This document shows positions 35,525 through 43,988 of a stretch of DNA of 55,469 nt, piece after piece (position 1 is the first letter of the stretch; every line of letters starts with the position of its first letter). The notes beneath the pieces are model-generated. The model was not told the origin of the DNA. It did not search any database and was given only the letters and a program-made list of their open reading frames with translations. A program made the translations under genes and the position numbers. The stretch is from an uncultured Alphaproteobacteria bacterium (GTDB taxonomy: Bacteria > Pseudomonadota > Alphaproteobacteria > HIMB59 > GCA-002718135), in the NCBI GenBank assembly GCA_902605135.1, contig CACLBK010000004.1:1-55469 (forward strand), read 5' to 3'.

Positions 35525-35738
35525 AAAAACTAAAAATTATATAACATCAAATAATTTTTGGGATACACTATGAACGCCTCAAGTATAAAAACAACATTAT
35601 CTTTCAAACTTAAAATTATAATTATTTTTGATTTTATTATCAAAAATCAATTATTAAAAATATTATTTTTATTTATTAAAAAATTTTAATATTTAAATTT
35701 ACAATATTAATTTTAAAATTTTCTTCTAAATATTTTTA
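35525..35738 (+). other. AT-rich spacer after tRNA-Gly
   Basis: 214 bases of extremely AT-rich sequence. It contains only a 39-codon frame at 35570-35689 (MNASSIKTTLSFK...), which is Lys/Ile/Phe-rich, lacks a clear ribosome site and resembles nothing known to me. No repeat of the tRNA 3' end and no integrase is present in the spacer itself. It probably carries the promoter of the sulfotransferase gene. Confidence 0.5.
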
Positions 35739-36566
35739 GTGCTCAAGAATATTTTTTTGGCTTCATATCCTAAATCTGGGAATACTTGGATGAGATCTTT
35801 AGTTGGAAGCCTTTATAATTTTGATAAAGAGTTTAGTCTAAATACACTAAAGTTAATACCACTATTATCAATTAAAAAAAACTTTGATGAATTTGAAAAT
35901 AAAATCTATTCTGACAATAATGTTTTAAATCTTGATTGGGTGTCCCAAAATATCATTGAATGCCAAAAAATACTAAATAAAAAGTCAAATCATTTAAATA
36001 TATTCAAAACCCATAGTGTTAAACATAAAAAATATACAAACGAAACTGTAAACGCAGGTTTCATTTACATTATAAGAGACCCTAGGGATGTAGTTGTTTC
36101 TTACAAAAATTTTAGTGGAAAAAGCTTTGATAAAGTTATTAATGAGCTTCTTTTTGAAGAAAAAAATATAATTAATTCAAACGGTGTTCCTGAACTACTT
36201 TCTACTTGGGAGTTAAATGTTTTATCATGGTTAAATTATAATACTGTACCCAGATTGATTATTAGGTATGAAGATGTAAAACTAAATATAAAACAAGTAG
36301 TTATAAAAATTATAGAATTTTTGAATAAAACACATAGAATAAAACTCAACCTAAGTGATGCAGACATGGATCAAATAATTAAAAATACTAATTTTAATAA
36401 TCTCCAAAAATTAGAAGAAAAATATGGTTTTGATGAATCCCCAAAAAATTCAAGATTTTTTCGTTTTGGAACCTCAAATCAATGGAAAGATATTTTATCG
36501 AAAACACAGGTTCAGCTAATAGAAAATAATTTACATACGTTAATGAAGCAATTTAATTATATTTAA
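35739..36566 (+). CDS. PAPS-dependent sulfotransferase domain protein
   Basis: This protein transfers sulfate from PAPS to an acceptor, probably a surface glycan or lipid. The 5'-phosphosulfate loop is IFLASYPKSGNTWMRSL at the very N-terminus, and the 3'-phosphate motif YIIRDPRDVVVSYKNF is near residue 112. A C-terminal GTSNQWKDIL segment also fits cytosolic-type sulfotransferases. Length 275 aa is normal. It starts with GTG at 35739, which places the PAPS loop right at the N-terminus. It stands alone between tRNA-Gly and a tRNA-Ser remnant, so it looks like an inserted cassette. Confidence 0.9.
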   Translation: MLKNIFLASYPKSGNTWMRSLVGSLYNFDKEFSLNTLKLIPLLSIKKNFDEFENKIYSDNNVLNLDWVSQNIIECQKILNKKSNHLNIFKTHSVKHKKYTNETVNAGFIYIIRDPRDVVVSYKNFSGKSFDKVINELLFEEKNIINSNGVPELLSTWELNVLSWLNYNTVPRLIIRYEDVKLNIKQVVIKIIEFLNKTHRIKLNLSDADMDQIIKNTNFNNLQKLEEKYGFDESPKNSRFFRFGTSNQWKDILSKTQVQLIENNLHTLMKQFNYI

Positions 36567-36582
36567 GGAATAATGGTGTTTA

Positions 36583-36663
36583 GGTTGAGGTCATAAATAA
36601 CGAACGAGTTCTTCCGCTGCCAGTTTTCAAGACCGGTGCTTTCAACCGCTCAGCCATCCTCAC
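36583..36663 (-). pseudogene. Degenerate tRNA-Ser (anticodon UGA) remnant
   Basis: On the minus strand, starting at 36663, the 5' two-thirds of a serine tRNA is intact: acceptor strand GTGAGGA, D arm GCTGAGCGGTTGAAAGC, anticodon stem CCGGT/ACTGG with loop CTTGAAA (anticodon TGA), and the start of a long variable arm. The T arm is then lost (no TTCGAAT with a pairing stem), and the distal acceptor strand reads ACCTCAA instead of TCCTCAC, with no CCA. It looks like a tRNA broken by recombination rather than a working gene. Confidence 0.75.
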
Positions 36664-36884
36664 TTTAGGGAAACATTGGGGGACATTTCATTTACAAAAA
36701 TTAAAAATGTTATAGTTTAATTAAGAAAAGATTGAATGCTTGAATCCCTTTGCTTTTTTCAACGTTTTAGGTTTCTTAAATGCAAACAATAAATCCTAAA
36801 AAGTTACTGATCAACGATAGGCCAAGGTAAATATTTAAATAATAGATTAATTAAGAAATAAATTTTTAATTTAAAACTAATAAT
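36664..36884. other. Non-coding spacer with a tRNA-like scrap
   Basis: 221 bases with no gene. CATTGGGGGACAT at 36674-36686 is a G-rich patch unusual for this AT-rich surrounding. At 36737-36753 the sequence TGCTTGAATCCCTTTGC resembles the 3' half of tRNA-Gly (GGTTCGAATCCCTTCGC; 12 of 17 match). With the tRNA-Ser remnant next to it, this looks like a recombination-scarred junction. Nothing else is recognisable. Confidence 0.4.
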
Positions 36885-37658
36885 TTAACCATGATAAACG
36901 TCAAAGTAACTGTCTTTATAATTGAATATAATAGGTCTTAGATACAAACAATTAGAATTAAAAATTATTGAGTTCATATTAGATACCTCTAGTATAAGTG
37001 ACTGTCTTTTACCTAAATAAAATTTTTTATTATCAATATCAATATTAATGATATTTTCTGTAGGGTTAGCAAAAAATAATTCAGTCTTTGTAAAATCTTT
37101 AAAATAATTCTGTATTTTATATTTTTGTCTATTTAAGCTTGTTTTTATAATATCATGTGATTTTAATTTATTATGTAATTCAATATTATCAGACTTAGCA
37201 TAGGTATTACCATGAACAAATGAATATAAATTATTGTTTTTTGAATATCCAACATAACACCTGTTAGAAATTATGGTCTCCCTGTTAACCTCACTATTAG
37301 TTTTGTGAAATATATAAAAGACTCCATAATCCTCTATACCATCAAGCAATTTACTGTTGATTTCTAATGTGTTTGAATAATTCAGCTCCTTAATTTCTAA
37401 TTTTTTAATTAATATATTTTCTTTGTTATAAAAGCTTAAAAAAACAGTTGAGTCTTTTATTCCATAAAATAATCCTAGAATATCTGAGTATTTGAAAATT
37501 GTTTTAAAACCTTGATCAGTTCTCCAACAAAAGGAATCACTTATGCTTTTTGGTGTATTAATTTCATTTAGTGAAACTTTTAATTGTCTAAACTTAATTA
37601 AGTTTCTAAAAAAAACTATTATATTTGCATTAAATATTTTTTTAACTAATGATTTCAC
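36885..37658 (-). CDS. Hypothetical protein, last gene of the surface-glycan operon
   Basis: I do not recognise this 257 aa protein. No signal peptide, membrane helix or nucleotide-binding loop is visible. The composition is rich in Asn, Lys, Ile, Phe and Tyr, and the alternating pattern suggests mostly beta structure. Notable segments are CYVGYSKNNNLYSFVHGNTY in the middle and LRPIIFNYKDSYFDVYHG at the end, which look like conserved blocks. It overlaps the preceding gene by 17 nt, so the two are probably functional partners. The context (aminotransferase, epimerase, glycan gene) suggests synthesis or modification of a surface polysaccharide. Confidence 0.7.
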   Translation of the reverse strand: MKSLVKKIFNANIIVFFRNLIKFRQLKVSLNEINTPKSISDSFCWRTDQGFKTIFKYSDILGLFYGIKDSTVFLSFYNKENILIKKLEIKELNYSNTLEINSKLLDGIEDYGVFYIFHKTNSEVNRETIISNRCYVGYSKNNNLYSFVHGNTYAKSDNIELHNKLKSHDIIKTSLNRQKYKIQNYFKDFTKTELFFANPTENIINIDIDNKKFYLGKRQSLILEVSNMNSIIFNSNCLYLRPIIFNYKDSYFDVYHG

Positions 37659-38403
37659 TTATCTCTCTTTTTAATTTTGATATTATTTTAAATTTGTCAT
37701 TACTCATTATATACTCATGCGGAGGATGAGTGTGCTCAAATGACATGTGCATATTGTCAATTGAAACAAAAAGTGGCGCACCTAGATATTTGTCAGTGAT
37801 TAAGTATATCTCAGGTTTGATTAGTTCATTATTAACATTAATTGAATTTGTATAGTTTGTTCTTAGTTCAATTTTCTCTACAATTTTTTTCTTTTCAATG
37901 TTTACAAAAAATAGGTTAAATTTCTTTTGAATTGGTTCTTCATAGATGTTTTTTATAAAAATAATATTTTCTTTTGCATTTTTATTAAGTAGTACTGATA
38001 CTGGACTAAGTATGCTTCCTTTTTTTAAAACCATATCAAATGGGTACTCTGACTGAAAAGATGAAAATCCCCCATTTCTAATACTGATTTTTAAATTTGA
38101 CCTATAAGCAGGAAAAGTGTCAGTAAAAGTATTAAGTTTTTTTAATTTATATTTATCAAATTTCTCTATTTCATTTTCTTGAGCTAAAAAAAAAATATTT
38201 TCATTATCTGACAATACTTCATTAATTGAATAAAATTCTTCATTTATTACATTATCATTTAATATTTCAAGATTCCACTTTGAGTCTTTAATTGCCACCT
38301 TGCACAAAAGATGTTTTTCACTATTTTTGCCATCATTTTTAAATCTTGCAATTGTTAGATTAGAAAATATATTTTCAGTTTTTATTCCAAAAAAGAAATT
38401 CAT
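37642..38403 (-). CDS. Hypothetical protein, fourth gene of the surface-glycan operon
   Basis: An unrecognised 253 aa protein, probably cytosolic, with no signal peptide or membrane segment. A central block NGGFSSFQSEYPFDMVLKKG and a histidine-rich block SFEHTHPPHEYIM near the C-terminus look like motif regions; the cluster of three His could bind metal. The region between them appears beta-sandwich-like. It overlaps the next gene by 17 nt and follows the 461 aa glycan gene after 56 nt. The pairing with 36885-37658 is its most useful clue. Confidence 0.7.
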   Translation of the reverse strand: MNFFFGIKTENIFSNLTIARFKNDGKNSEKHLLCKVAIKDSKWNLEILNDNVINEEFYSINEVLSDNENIFFLAQENEIEKFDKYKLKKLNTFTDTFPAYRSNLKISIRNGGFSSFQSEYPFDMVLKKGSILSPVSVLLNKNAKENIIFIKNIYEEPIQKKFNLFFVNIEKKKIVEKIELRTNYTNSINVNNELIKPEIYLITDKYLGAPLFVSIDNMHMSFEHTHPPHEYIMSNDKFKIISKLKREISEIIS

Positions 38404-38459
38404 ATTTAAGTATATTTAAAATAGTTTTAAAATAATTAATATATATATTTTAACTATAA

Positions 38460-39845
38460 TTAGTTTTTTATTATATCATCAAAAAATTCATTAAAGTCTA
38501 TTTTATTTTTGTTCAAATCAAGTGTTTTTCCGAAACTTTTCAAATTATAAGTATATAAATGTTTAGATACTTTTCTTGCTTGAATATTAGGCCAAATAGT
38601 TTCACTGTAGACCTCAAAAGACGGGTTAACACATAATTGTACAAAACTAATTTTTTTTTCTAAAAGTTCAATAACTAATGCTGACGGTCCAATCACAATA
38701 GAGTTTCTTAGTCCTTCATTATTTTTAAATTTATTTTTATGTTTCATTAAAATTTTATTTATTTTGGCCATCATTTTAATATGATGAGGATTATCTATTT
38801 GAGAAGGGTGTATTTTTACAGTTAGTTTTAATAAAGAAAAATCTTTAGCTATATTAAGATAACTATCTATTGTGTTTAAAATTATTTTTTCAGAGAAAAT
38901 TATATATGGAAGGTAAACGCAATTTAAGATTTCATCATTTGATTTATTTGTAAACTTTTGAGATGATATTTTTCTTACCTTATTAAGGTCCCAATTTAAG
39001 AATGTTTGTAAATAAAACAATTGATCATCTCCATTTACCAATAATACATCAGGAGAACCAACTCTATATAAAAGACTTGTGGGAATAGGTGGCAAAGAAC
39101 TATGATATCCAACTGTTACTATATTATTATATTTCTTCTTAAATAGAAATGTAACATTATGAAGAAAAGGTTGACCCTCATATGGAAAAGCAGCTAATTT
39201 AAAGTTCCCACCAATTATTTCATCAAAAAAAAATTCTGCAAAGTATCTTGAAAAAAAACTATCTACAAATATTTCATGTTTAATACTTTTTATTGAATAT
39301 CTATTTTGTTTTAAAATTTTTAAAATTGTTTTAATTAAAAATACAAAGCTGTATTTTTTATTTTTATTTTTATATAATATTCTTACATTGTGATTTAAAT
39401 TTTTTGGGAATTTATTATCAACAGAAGTTAAAAACCATAATATCGAAGTACAATTACCTGAATTTAAATTAAAGTTATTATCAAAAAAGTTTCCATCTTC
39501 ATCAAAGCTTGATGCAGTACAGTTTGAGATTATAACCTTGTTATATAATGAATTTTCTTGCCTTCTATTTGCCAAAGAATAATCATTATATTTAGCTATA
39601 GATAGTAAATTTTTTGATAATAAGAATAAATATTTTGGAAGATATAAGTACCCTGATGAAAATAATTTTAATTTAGCATAACCCATATTTGGAAACCAAC
39701 TGCTAAAAAAACAAAGAGAACTTGTTCCTGAGTTAATTAGTTTTGCTTCGGTTTTATTTACATAGTCTTTAGCAAATTTTAATAATTTTACTTGATTATT
39801 TCCAATATCCATTCTTTCATATTTTAATCTAAAGTATTTAGCCAA
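38460..39845 (-). CDS. Surface-carbohydrate biosynthesis protein, GT-B-like (tentative)
   Basis: A 461 aa protein with no membrane segment. The C-terminal half has features of GT-B-type capsule or LPS transferases: the repeated-strand region IVTVGYHSSLPPIP, DVLLVNGDDQ, the signature KIHPSQ (about 350), and SIVIGPSALVIELLEKK followed by a conserved-looking end. These recall surface carbohydrate biosynthesis proteins that resemble CDP-glycerol glycerophosphotransferases. The N-terminus could instead start at the ATG at residue 12 (MDIGNNQ). It overlaps the epimerase gene by 22 nt. Donor and acceptor are unknown. Confidence 0.55.
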   Translation of the reverse strand: MAKYFRLKYERMDIGNNQVKLLKFAKDYVNKTEAKLINSGTSSLCFFSSWFPNMGYAKLKLFSSGYLYLPKYLFLLSKNLLSIAKYNDYSLANRRQENSLYNKVIISNCTASSFDEDGNFFDNNFNLNSGNCTSILWFLTSVDNKFPKNLNHNVRILYKNKNKKYSFVFLIKTILKILKQNRYSIKSIKHEIFVDSFFSRYFAEFFFDEIIGGNFKLAAFPYEGQPFLHNVTFLFKKKYNNIVTVGYHSSLPPIPTSLLYRVGSPDVLLVNGDDQLFYLQTFLNWDLNKVRKISSQKFTNKSNDEILNCVYLPYIIFSEKIILNTIDSYLNIAKDFSLLKLTVKIHPSQIDNPHHIKMMAKINKILMKHKNKFKNNEGLRNSIVIGPSALVIELLEKKISFVQLCVNPSFEVYSETIWPNIQARKVSKHLYTYNLKSFGKTLDLNKNKIDFNEFFDDIIKN

Positions 39846-40750
39846 TTATTAAAATTGGTTACACCATCAACTAGTTTTGTACTTGGTTTAAACTTTAATT
39901 TATTCTTGATTTTGTTAATGTTTGCTGATGATCCTTTAAAGTCACCTGGTGTTCCTGGTAATTCATTTATAACAATTTTTTTGTTTAATACTTTTGATAT
40001 TACTTTCAATAAATCTGAAATTTTGGTTGCTTTTCCTGACCCAACATTAAAGATTTGGTTAAAATGCTTTGTATCCTTAGCACACATTTCCCAGGCATCT
40101 AGAACATCTTCTACATAAACCAAATCTCTAAATCGATCCAAACTTCCTTTTATATTTACAACATCTTGATTTCTGGCCATATTTAAAAAAATACTAACCA
40201 TTCCCAAATCTGGATTTTTTGGATTTTGGCCAGGTCCATAAACATTAAACATTCTAAGAATATTCCATTTTATATTAAAAATATTACAACATATCTGAAC
40301 ATATTTTTCTGCAGTATATTTTGAAAGTGCATAAGGAGATTTAGGATCACACTCACTAATTTCGGACAATTTACCAGACTTATCGATAGTCTCTTTATAA
40401 ACATTAAATGTAGACGCATAAATTATTTTTTTAACTTTGTTTTCTTTACTCCAATTTATTAAATTATAAGTACTAACAATGTTAGACTCATAATCTAAAT
40501 CTGTTCTTTTAAATGATACTGCTTGTGACGGCTGCCCTGCACAATGAAGTAACACGTCAATGTTTTTAATCTTAATATTCATCAGTTTTTTTTTATTAGA
40601 GAGATCAATTAAATAAGTTTTTATATTTTTATTATTTTTGAAATTTTTATTTTTTTTTATATCAAAAATTAATATTTTATTTTTTTTTGCTAGTCTTTTT
40701 GCTAGTTTACTTCCTATGAAGCCAGATCCACCAGTTATTAATATTCTCAT
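39824..40750 (-). CDS. NAD-dependent nucleotide-sugar epimerase/dehydratase (extended SDR)
   Basis: An extended short-chain dehydrogenase of the GalE/RmlB type that acts on a nucleotide sugar. The NAD loop ILITGGSGFIGSKLAKRL opens the protein. The catalytic Ser and Tyr-x-x-x-Lys are in IYASTFNVYKE and SPYALSKYTAEKY (about 133-146), and FNVYGPGQNPKNPD is typical of the sugar-binding part. Length 308 aa is normal. Whether it epimerises or dehydrates cannot be told. It overlaps the aminotransferase gene by one base and the next gene by 22 nt, so it is part of a tight operon. Confidence 0.9.
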   Translation of the reverse strand: MRILITGGSGFIGSKLAKRLAKKNKILIFDIKKNKNFKNNKNIKTYLIDLSNKKKLMNIKIKNIDVLLHCAGQPSQAVSFKRTDLDYESNIVSTYNLINWSKENKVKKIIYASTFNVYKETIDKSGKLSEISECDPKSPYALSKYTAEKYVQICCNIFNIKWNILRMFNVYGPGQNPKNPDLGMVSIFLNMARNQDVVNIKGSLDRFRDLVYVEDVLDAWEMCAKDTKHFNQIFNVGSGKATKISDLLKVISKVLNKKIVINELPGTPGDFKGSSANINKIKNKLKFKPSTKLVDGVTNFNNWLNTLD

Positions 40751-41817
40751 TATTTTTTACTTAAAAATATCTTTATTCTTTTAATTAAGATATTCATAAT
40801 ATTTTTTGGTCCACAAGTAATTAAAATATAATTTTCTAATGGAGATTTGTAATTACCTTTAACATATATTTTATTTTTAAGTAAATAATTATATAATTTT
40901 GAAGCAGTTTCTTTTGTTTCAAGACCCACAAGTAAATAATTACCTTTTCTTCCATTAACTTTTAATCCAAGCTCAATTAATTTTTTCTTAGTATACTCTC
41001 TTCCTTCGATGACTTTATTAATATATTTTTCTACCTTTCTAAAATTTTCCATTAAATATATTGCTACTTCATCTGTAAAAAGATTACTTTCATAAGCTAA
41101 CCTTGTTTTAGACAGAAATTCTATATTTTTAGAGTCTGAAACTAAGAAGCCTAATCTAATAGATGGTACCCCAAATCCTTTAGAAAATGTTCTAAGTATA
41201 ATTAAGTTTTTGTGTTTTTTTACAAGAGGTAAAGAGGACTTTATACCAAAATGATAGTATGCTTCATCTATAACAATATATGCTCCATTTTTTTTTGCAT
41301 ATTCACACAATGATGATATTTCTTTTAATGTTAAATTATCTTCAATTGGTTGATTTGGGTTAGGAAGAAATAAAATTTTTGGTTTTCTTTTAAGAAATTT
41401 AAATAATTTTTTTCTATCTAATCTGAGAGATTTCGAATCATATTGAATAATTTCTAAATTGGTATCATAAATATTACTATATACTTCATACATTGCGTAC
41501 GAGGGGCCAATTAAACCAATTAAAGTTCCAGGCTTTGTTAATACTTCCCAAATTGTCTTAATAGCCCCATCTATTCCTGAGGTAACCAATAATTTTTCTT
41601 CATCTATATCAAAAAATTCTGATATTTTTTCATATATTTTTGAGTTGTCTGGATAAGAACCTAACTGATATTTTTTTAGCTTCGAGAATATTTTAATGTA
41701 TATGTTTTTTTCCCAGTCTTGAACTCTTTCATTTCTATTTAATCTTAATCCATTAATTAAGTCTCTGTTTTCAGGAATTCTTAATCTTTTGATTTTTGTT
41801 AATTTTTTTATATCCAT
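40750..41817 (-). CDS. HisC-like class I/II PLP aminotransferase in a glycan operon
   Basis: A fold-type I PLP enzyme closest to histidinol-phosphate aminotransferase. The PLP phosphate-binding region is LVTSGIDGAIKTIWE. The Asn in FLPNPNQPIEDN, the Asp/Tyr in IVIDEAYYHFG and the Schiff-base Lys in ILRTFSKGFGVPSIRLG (about 220) are all present. Length 355 aa is normal. Its place as first gene of the operon aminotransferase-epimerase-glycan gene-two unknowns, rather than in the his cluster, argues for a sugar-related or amino-acid-decoration role. HisC proper is expected elsewhere in the genome. Confidence 0.82.
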   Translation of the reverse strand: MDIKKLTKIKRLRIPENRDLINGLRLNRNERVQDWEKNIYIKIFSKLKKYQLGSYPDNSKIYEKISEFFDIDEEKLLVTSGIDGAIKTIWEVLTKPGTLIGLIGPSYAMYEVYSNIYDTNLEIIQYDSKSLRLDRKKLFKFLKRKPKILFLPNPNQPIEDNLTLKEISSLCEYAKKNGAYIVIDEAYYHFGIKSSLPLVKKHKNLIILRTFSKGFGVPSIRLGFLVSDSKNIEFLSKTRLAYESNLFTDEVAIYLMENFRKVEKYINKVIEGREYTKKKLIELGLKVNGRKGNYLLVGLETKETASKLYNYLLKNKIYVKGNYKSPLENYILITCGPKNIMNILIKRIKIFLSKK

Positions 41818-41946
41818 ATAAAGAAAGTAGCTTTTTAAATAAAAATTAGGTTTATTTCCAGTAGGAATTAATTATTTTACCTTATTGATGCTAATCTAAC
41901 AATTACCATGCAATAATGATAAATAATATAAATTTTAATAATATCT

Positions 41947-42202
41947 ATGAAATATAATTCTTATGAAGAGTTGTTGTGCTATAAAAAGACATCTGAGAAA
42001 AATTATGTATAGCTTCATATTTCAGAAGTTTATAAATTACCTACTTTTCTAGCGTATATAATCTTAGCTTAAAAGACATTAAATTCGATTATTTTAATAT
42101 TTTAAACGATGATTTTGATATTTTGAAATTTTTTGGAGAGAAGAACCAGAATACATATTAGTAAGTTTTTGGATAGAGGCTTGTAAAATGGATGGTTTAT
42201 GA
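41947..42202 (+). pseudogene. Decayed gene remnant in the gap upstream of the FkbM gene
   Basis: The 409-base gap 41818-42226 is not empty. In different plus frames it encodes protein-like stretches interrupted by stops: MKYNSYEELLCYKKTSEKNY from 41947, then after a TAG LHISEVYKLPTFLAYIIL, then KDIKFDYFNILNDDFDILKF, and last EPEYILVSFWIEACKMDGL ending at 42202. This pattern fits an old gene broken by a stop and at least two frameshifts. I cannot name the original protein. Confidence 0.4.
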
Positions 42203-42226
42203 ATCAATTTTATATAAGATAAAATT

Positions 42227-43057
42227 ATGAATGTTTTAGATTTCACAAAAACAATAGATGAAATTACGAAATTAAAAAAAGAAAAAGATTTTAAATTTTC
42301 AAAACTTGCAGATTTATTCAACCTTCCATCAGTAAATGGAATATGTGAACTTTATTTTAATAATTATCCATTTTACATGCTTAACATAGCAAATGATGAT
42401 GCTGTAGTACTTAAGTATTTATGGAGAAATTTTTATGAAGAACTTTCCTTAAATCTTTGGTATAAAATTACAAGAAAAGACGGGGTTTTTTTTGATATAG
42501 GTTCACACACAGGTATTTACTCCATAATTGGTAATTTAAACAACGCCAAAAATAAAATAGTTTCTGTAGAAGCATTTTTTTTAAATTATTCTAGATTATT
42601 AACAAACTTAAAAATAAATAAAATTAACACTAATAATTGCTTTTTAGCTGCAGCCTCTAATGAAAATGGGATTGCTAAATTTAAAGTAAAAACTCCACAA
42701 GGATACCATAGTTCAGGAGGAAAAATATCTGAGAATGGTAAATACAATGTATCTAAAATAAAAATCGATGATTTTAATTTAGACAGAGAAGTTAAGGGTA
42801 TTAAAATCGACACGGAAGGTCATGAATACCAAGTCATAGAAGGCTCAAAGAAAATTATCAATAAAGATAATCCTGATATTATATTTGAAATAAATGAACA
42901 ATCTTTTGACAAGTCTATAAATTTTTTAAAACAATATAAATACCATTTTTATTTTTTAGATGAGATTAATAAAAAATTTGAGAAAGTAGATAAATTTCAA
43001 AATAATTTACTAAGACCTGAGGGTTCAAATTGTGTTGCAACAGTAAATGAAATATAG
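42227..43057 (+). CDS. FkbM-family S-adenosylmethionine methyltransferase
   Basis: An FkbM-type O-methyltransferase of 276 aa. The SAM-binding loop GVFFDIGSHTGIYSII starts near residue 86, followed by IVSVEAFFLNYSRLLTNL. The family signature IKIDTEGHEYQVIEGS is near 197 and PDIIFEIN follows. In bacterial surface-polysaccharide regions these enzymes commonly methylate sugar residues, which is the likely role here. It is a single gene on the plus strand, flanked by a decayed gene and by a convergent glycosyltransferase. Confidence 0.9.
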   Translation: MNVLDFTKTIDEITKLKKEKDFKFSKLADLFNLPSVNGICELYFNNYPFYMLNIANDDAVVLKYLWRNFYEELSLNLWYKITRKDGVFFDIGSHTGIYSIIGNLNNAKNKIVSVEAFFLNYSRLLTNLKINKINTNNCFLAAASNENGIAKFKVKTPQGYHSSGGKISENGKYNVSKIKIDDFNLDREVKGIKIDTEGHEYQVIEGSKKIINKDNPDIIFEINEQSFDKSINFLKQYKYHFYFLDEINKKFEKVDKFQNNLLRPEGSNCVATVNEI

Positions 43058-43141
43058 ATCATATAAGTCTTGCGCTCGTTAATATTTTAATACTAAAAGC
43101 CTTAATTAAAAATCACTATCTTAATAATTTAATTTTGAATA

Positions 43142-43861
43142 CTAAACATATTCATAATACTTCTTTATCATTAGCTTATTTATCTTTCCCTTAAAATGAA
43201 TGATAAAAGGTCTTGTGTTGCCTTTTAGGTTTTGTGGAGGACATGCAAAGTCTTTTTCTTCGATAAAACCAAAAGTGAAGGTTTTTTTTTCAACCATTAG
43301 TCTTAAAATTTCTTGATCTCCAAACCATAATTTGTAAACATAATCGATGTTATTAAAATAATCTAGACATTTTTTCCAAAAAATTTGTTGTTTGCAAATA
43401 ACTAAGCATGCAATGTAGGGATAAACATCAGTATATTTTTTATTTTGATGATTTGAAAATTTTAATCCTCTAAAAACTAAAGGTATATTTGCTTCGTTAT
43501 TAAAAGTCCTTTTTAATAAAAATACATCTGCTTTATTTTCAATACTATCGATAGGAACTGTCTTCATTATTAACATATCAGGATCAAGATAAATAGATGT
43601 TCTATCTATTTTTAAGGTAGAGAAGGATTTTATTTTTCCATACATTAAAAAATTTGTATCAAATTTGACTCTATGAACAACGTCGACGCCATCAAAAGAT
43701 TTTGTAATTATGTCTGTACAGTGAATAATTTTAGATTGTGGATGATATTTTTTAATTGAATTAATAAAGTATATAACGTCTTCTCTTTCAATTGATTTAT
43801 GTTTGTTTGATAATTTATCATTTTTTGTATCTATATAAAAAAAAACAAAATTAAACGACAT
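43142..43861 (-). CDS. GT-A-type glycosyltransferase-like protein
   Basis: A 239 aa protein with the outline of a GT-A nucleotide-sugar transferase. A first strand FNFVFFYIDT is followed by ISSIKKYHPQSKIIHCTD-like helices and strands, and a D-x-D metal motif in RTSIYLDPDMLIMK (about 90). GDQEILRLM and a C-terminal IIHFKGKINK recall GT8-like enzymes, where a final His coordinates the metal. No membrane anchor is seen. Donor and acceptor are unknown; the island context suggests surface glycan assembly. Confidence 0.65.
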   Translation of the reverse strand: MSFNFVFFYIDTKNDKLSNKHKSIEREDVIYFINSIKKYHPQSKIIHCTDIITKSFDGVDVVHRVKFDTNFLMYGKIKSFSTLKIDRTSIYLDPDMLIMKTVPIDSIENKADVFLLKRTFNNEANIPLVFRGLKFSNHQNKKYTDVYPYIACLVICKQQIFWKKCLDYFNNIDYVYKLWFGDQEILRLMVEKKTFTFGFIEEKDFACPPQNLKGNTRPFIIHFKGKINKLMIKKYYEYV

Positions 43862-43988
43862 ATGATTATATAAAATAAAATTATCAAAATTAATTTTAAG
43901 ATAAATAAATGAAATTTGAAAAATTGAAAGTGAAGTCTAAAATAAATGTTTTATATATTAAGTATTTTAATAGTTTATAATAATAATA
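43862..43988. other. Divergent spacer between two glycan genes
   Basis: 127 AT-rich bases between the starts of the GT-A-like gene (minus) and the capsule-like gene (plus). It should hold both promoters, but no box pair stands out from the A/T background. Confidence 0.4.

Noticed and set aside
35570-35689. 39-codon ORF after tRNA-Gly
   Set aside because: No ribosome site, low complexity, no resemblance to a known small protein; kept only as a note in the spacer entry.
42094-42321. 75-codon minus ORF across the FkbM gene start
   Set aside because: Antisense to the FkbM N-terminus and to the decayed-gene remnant; Ser/Lys/Ile-rich shadow.
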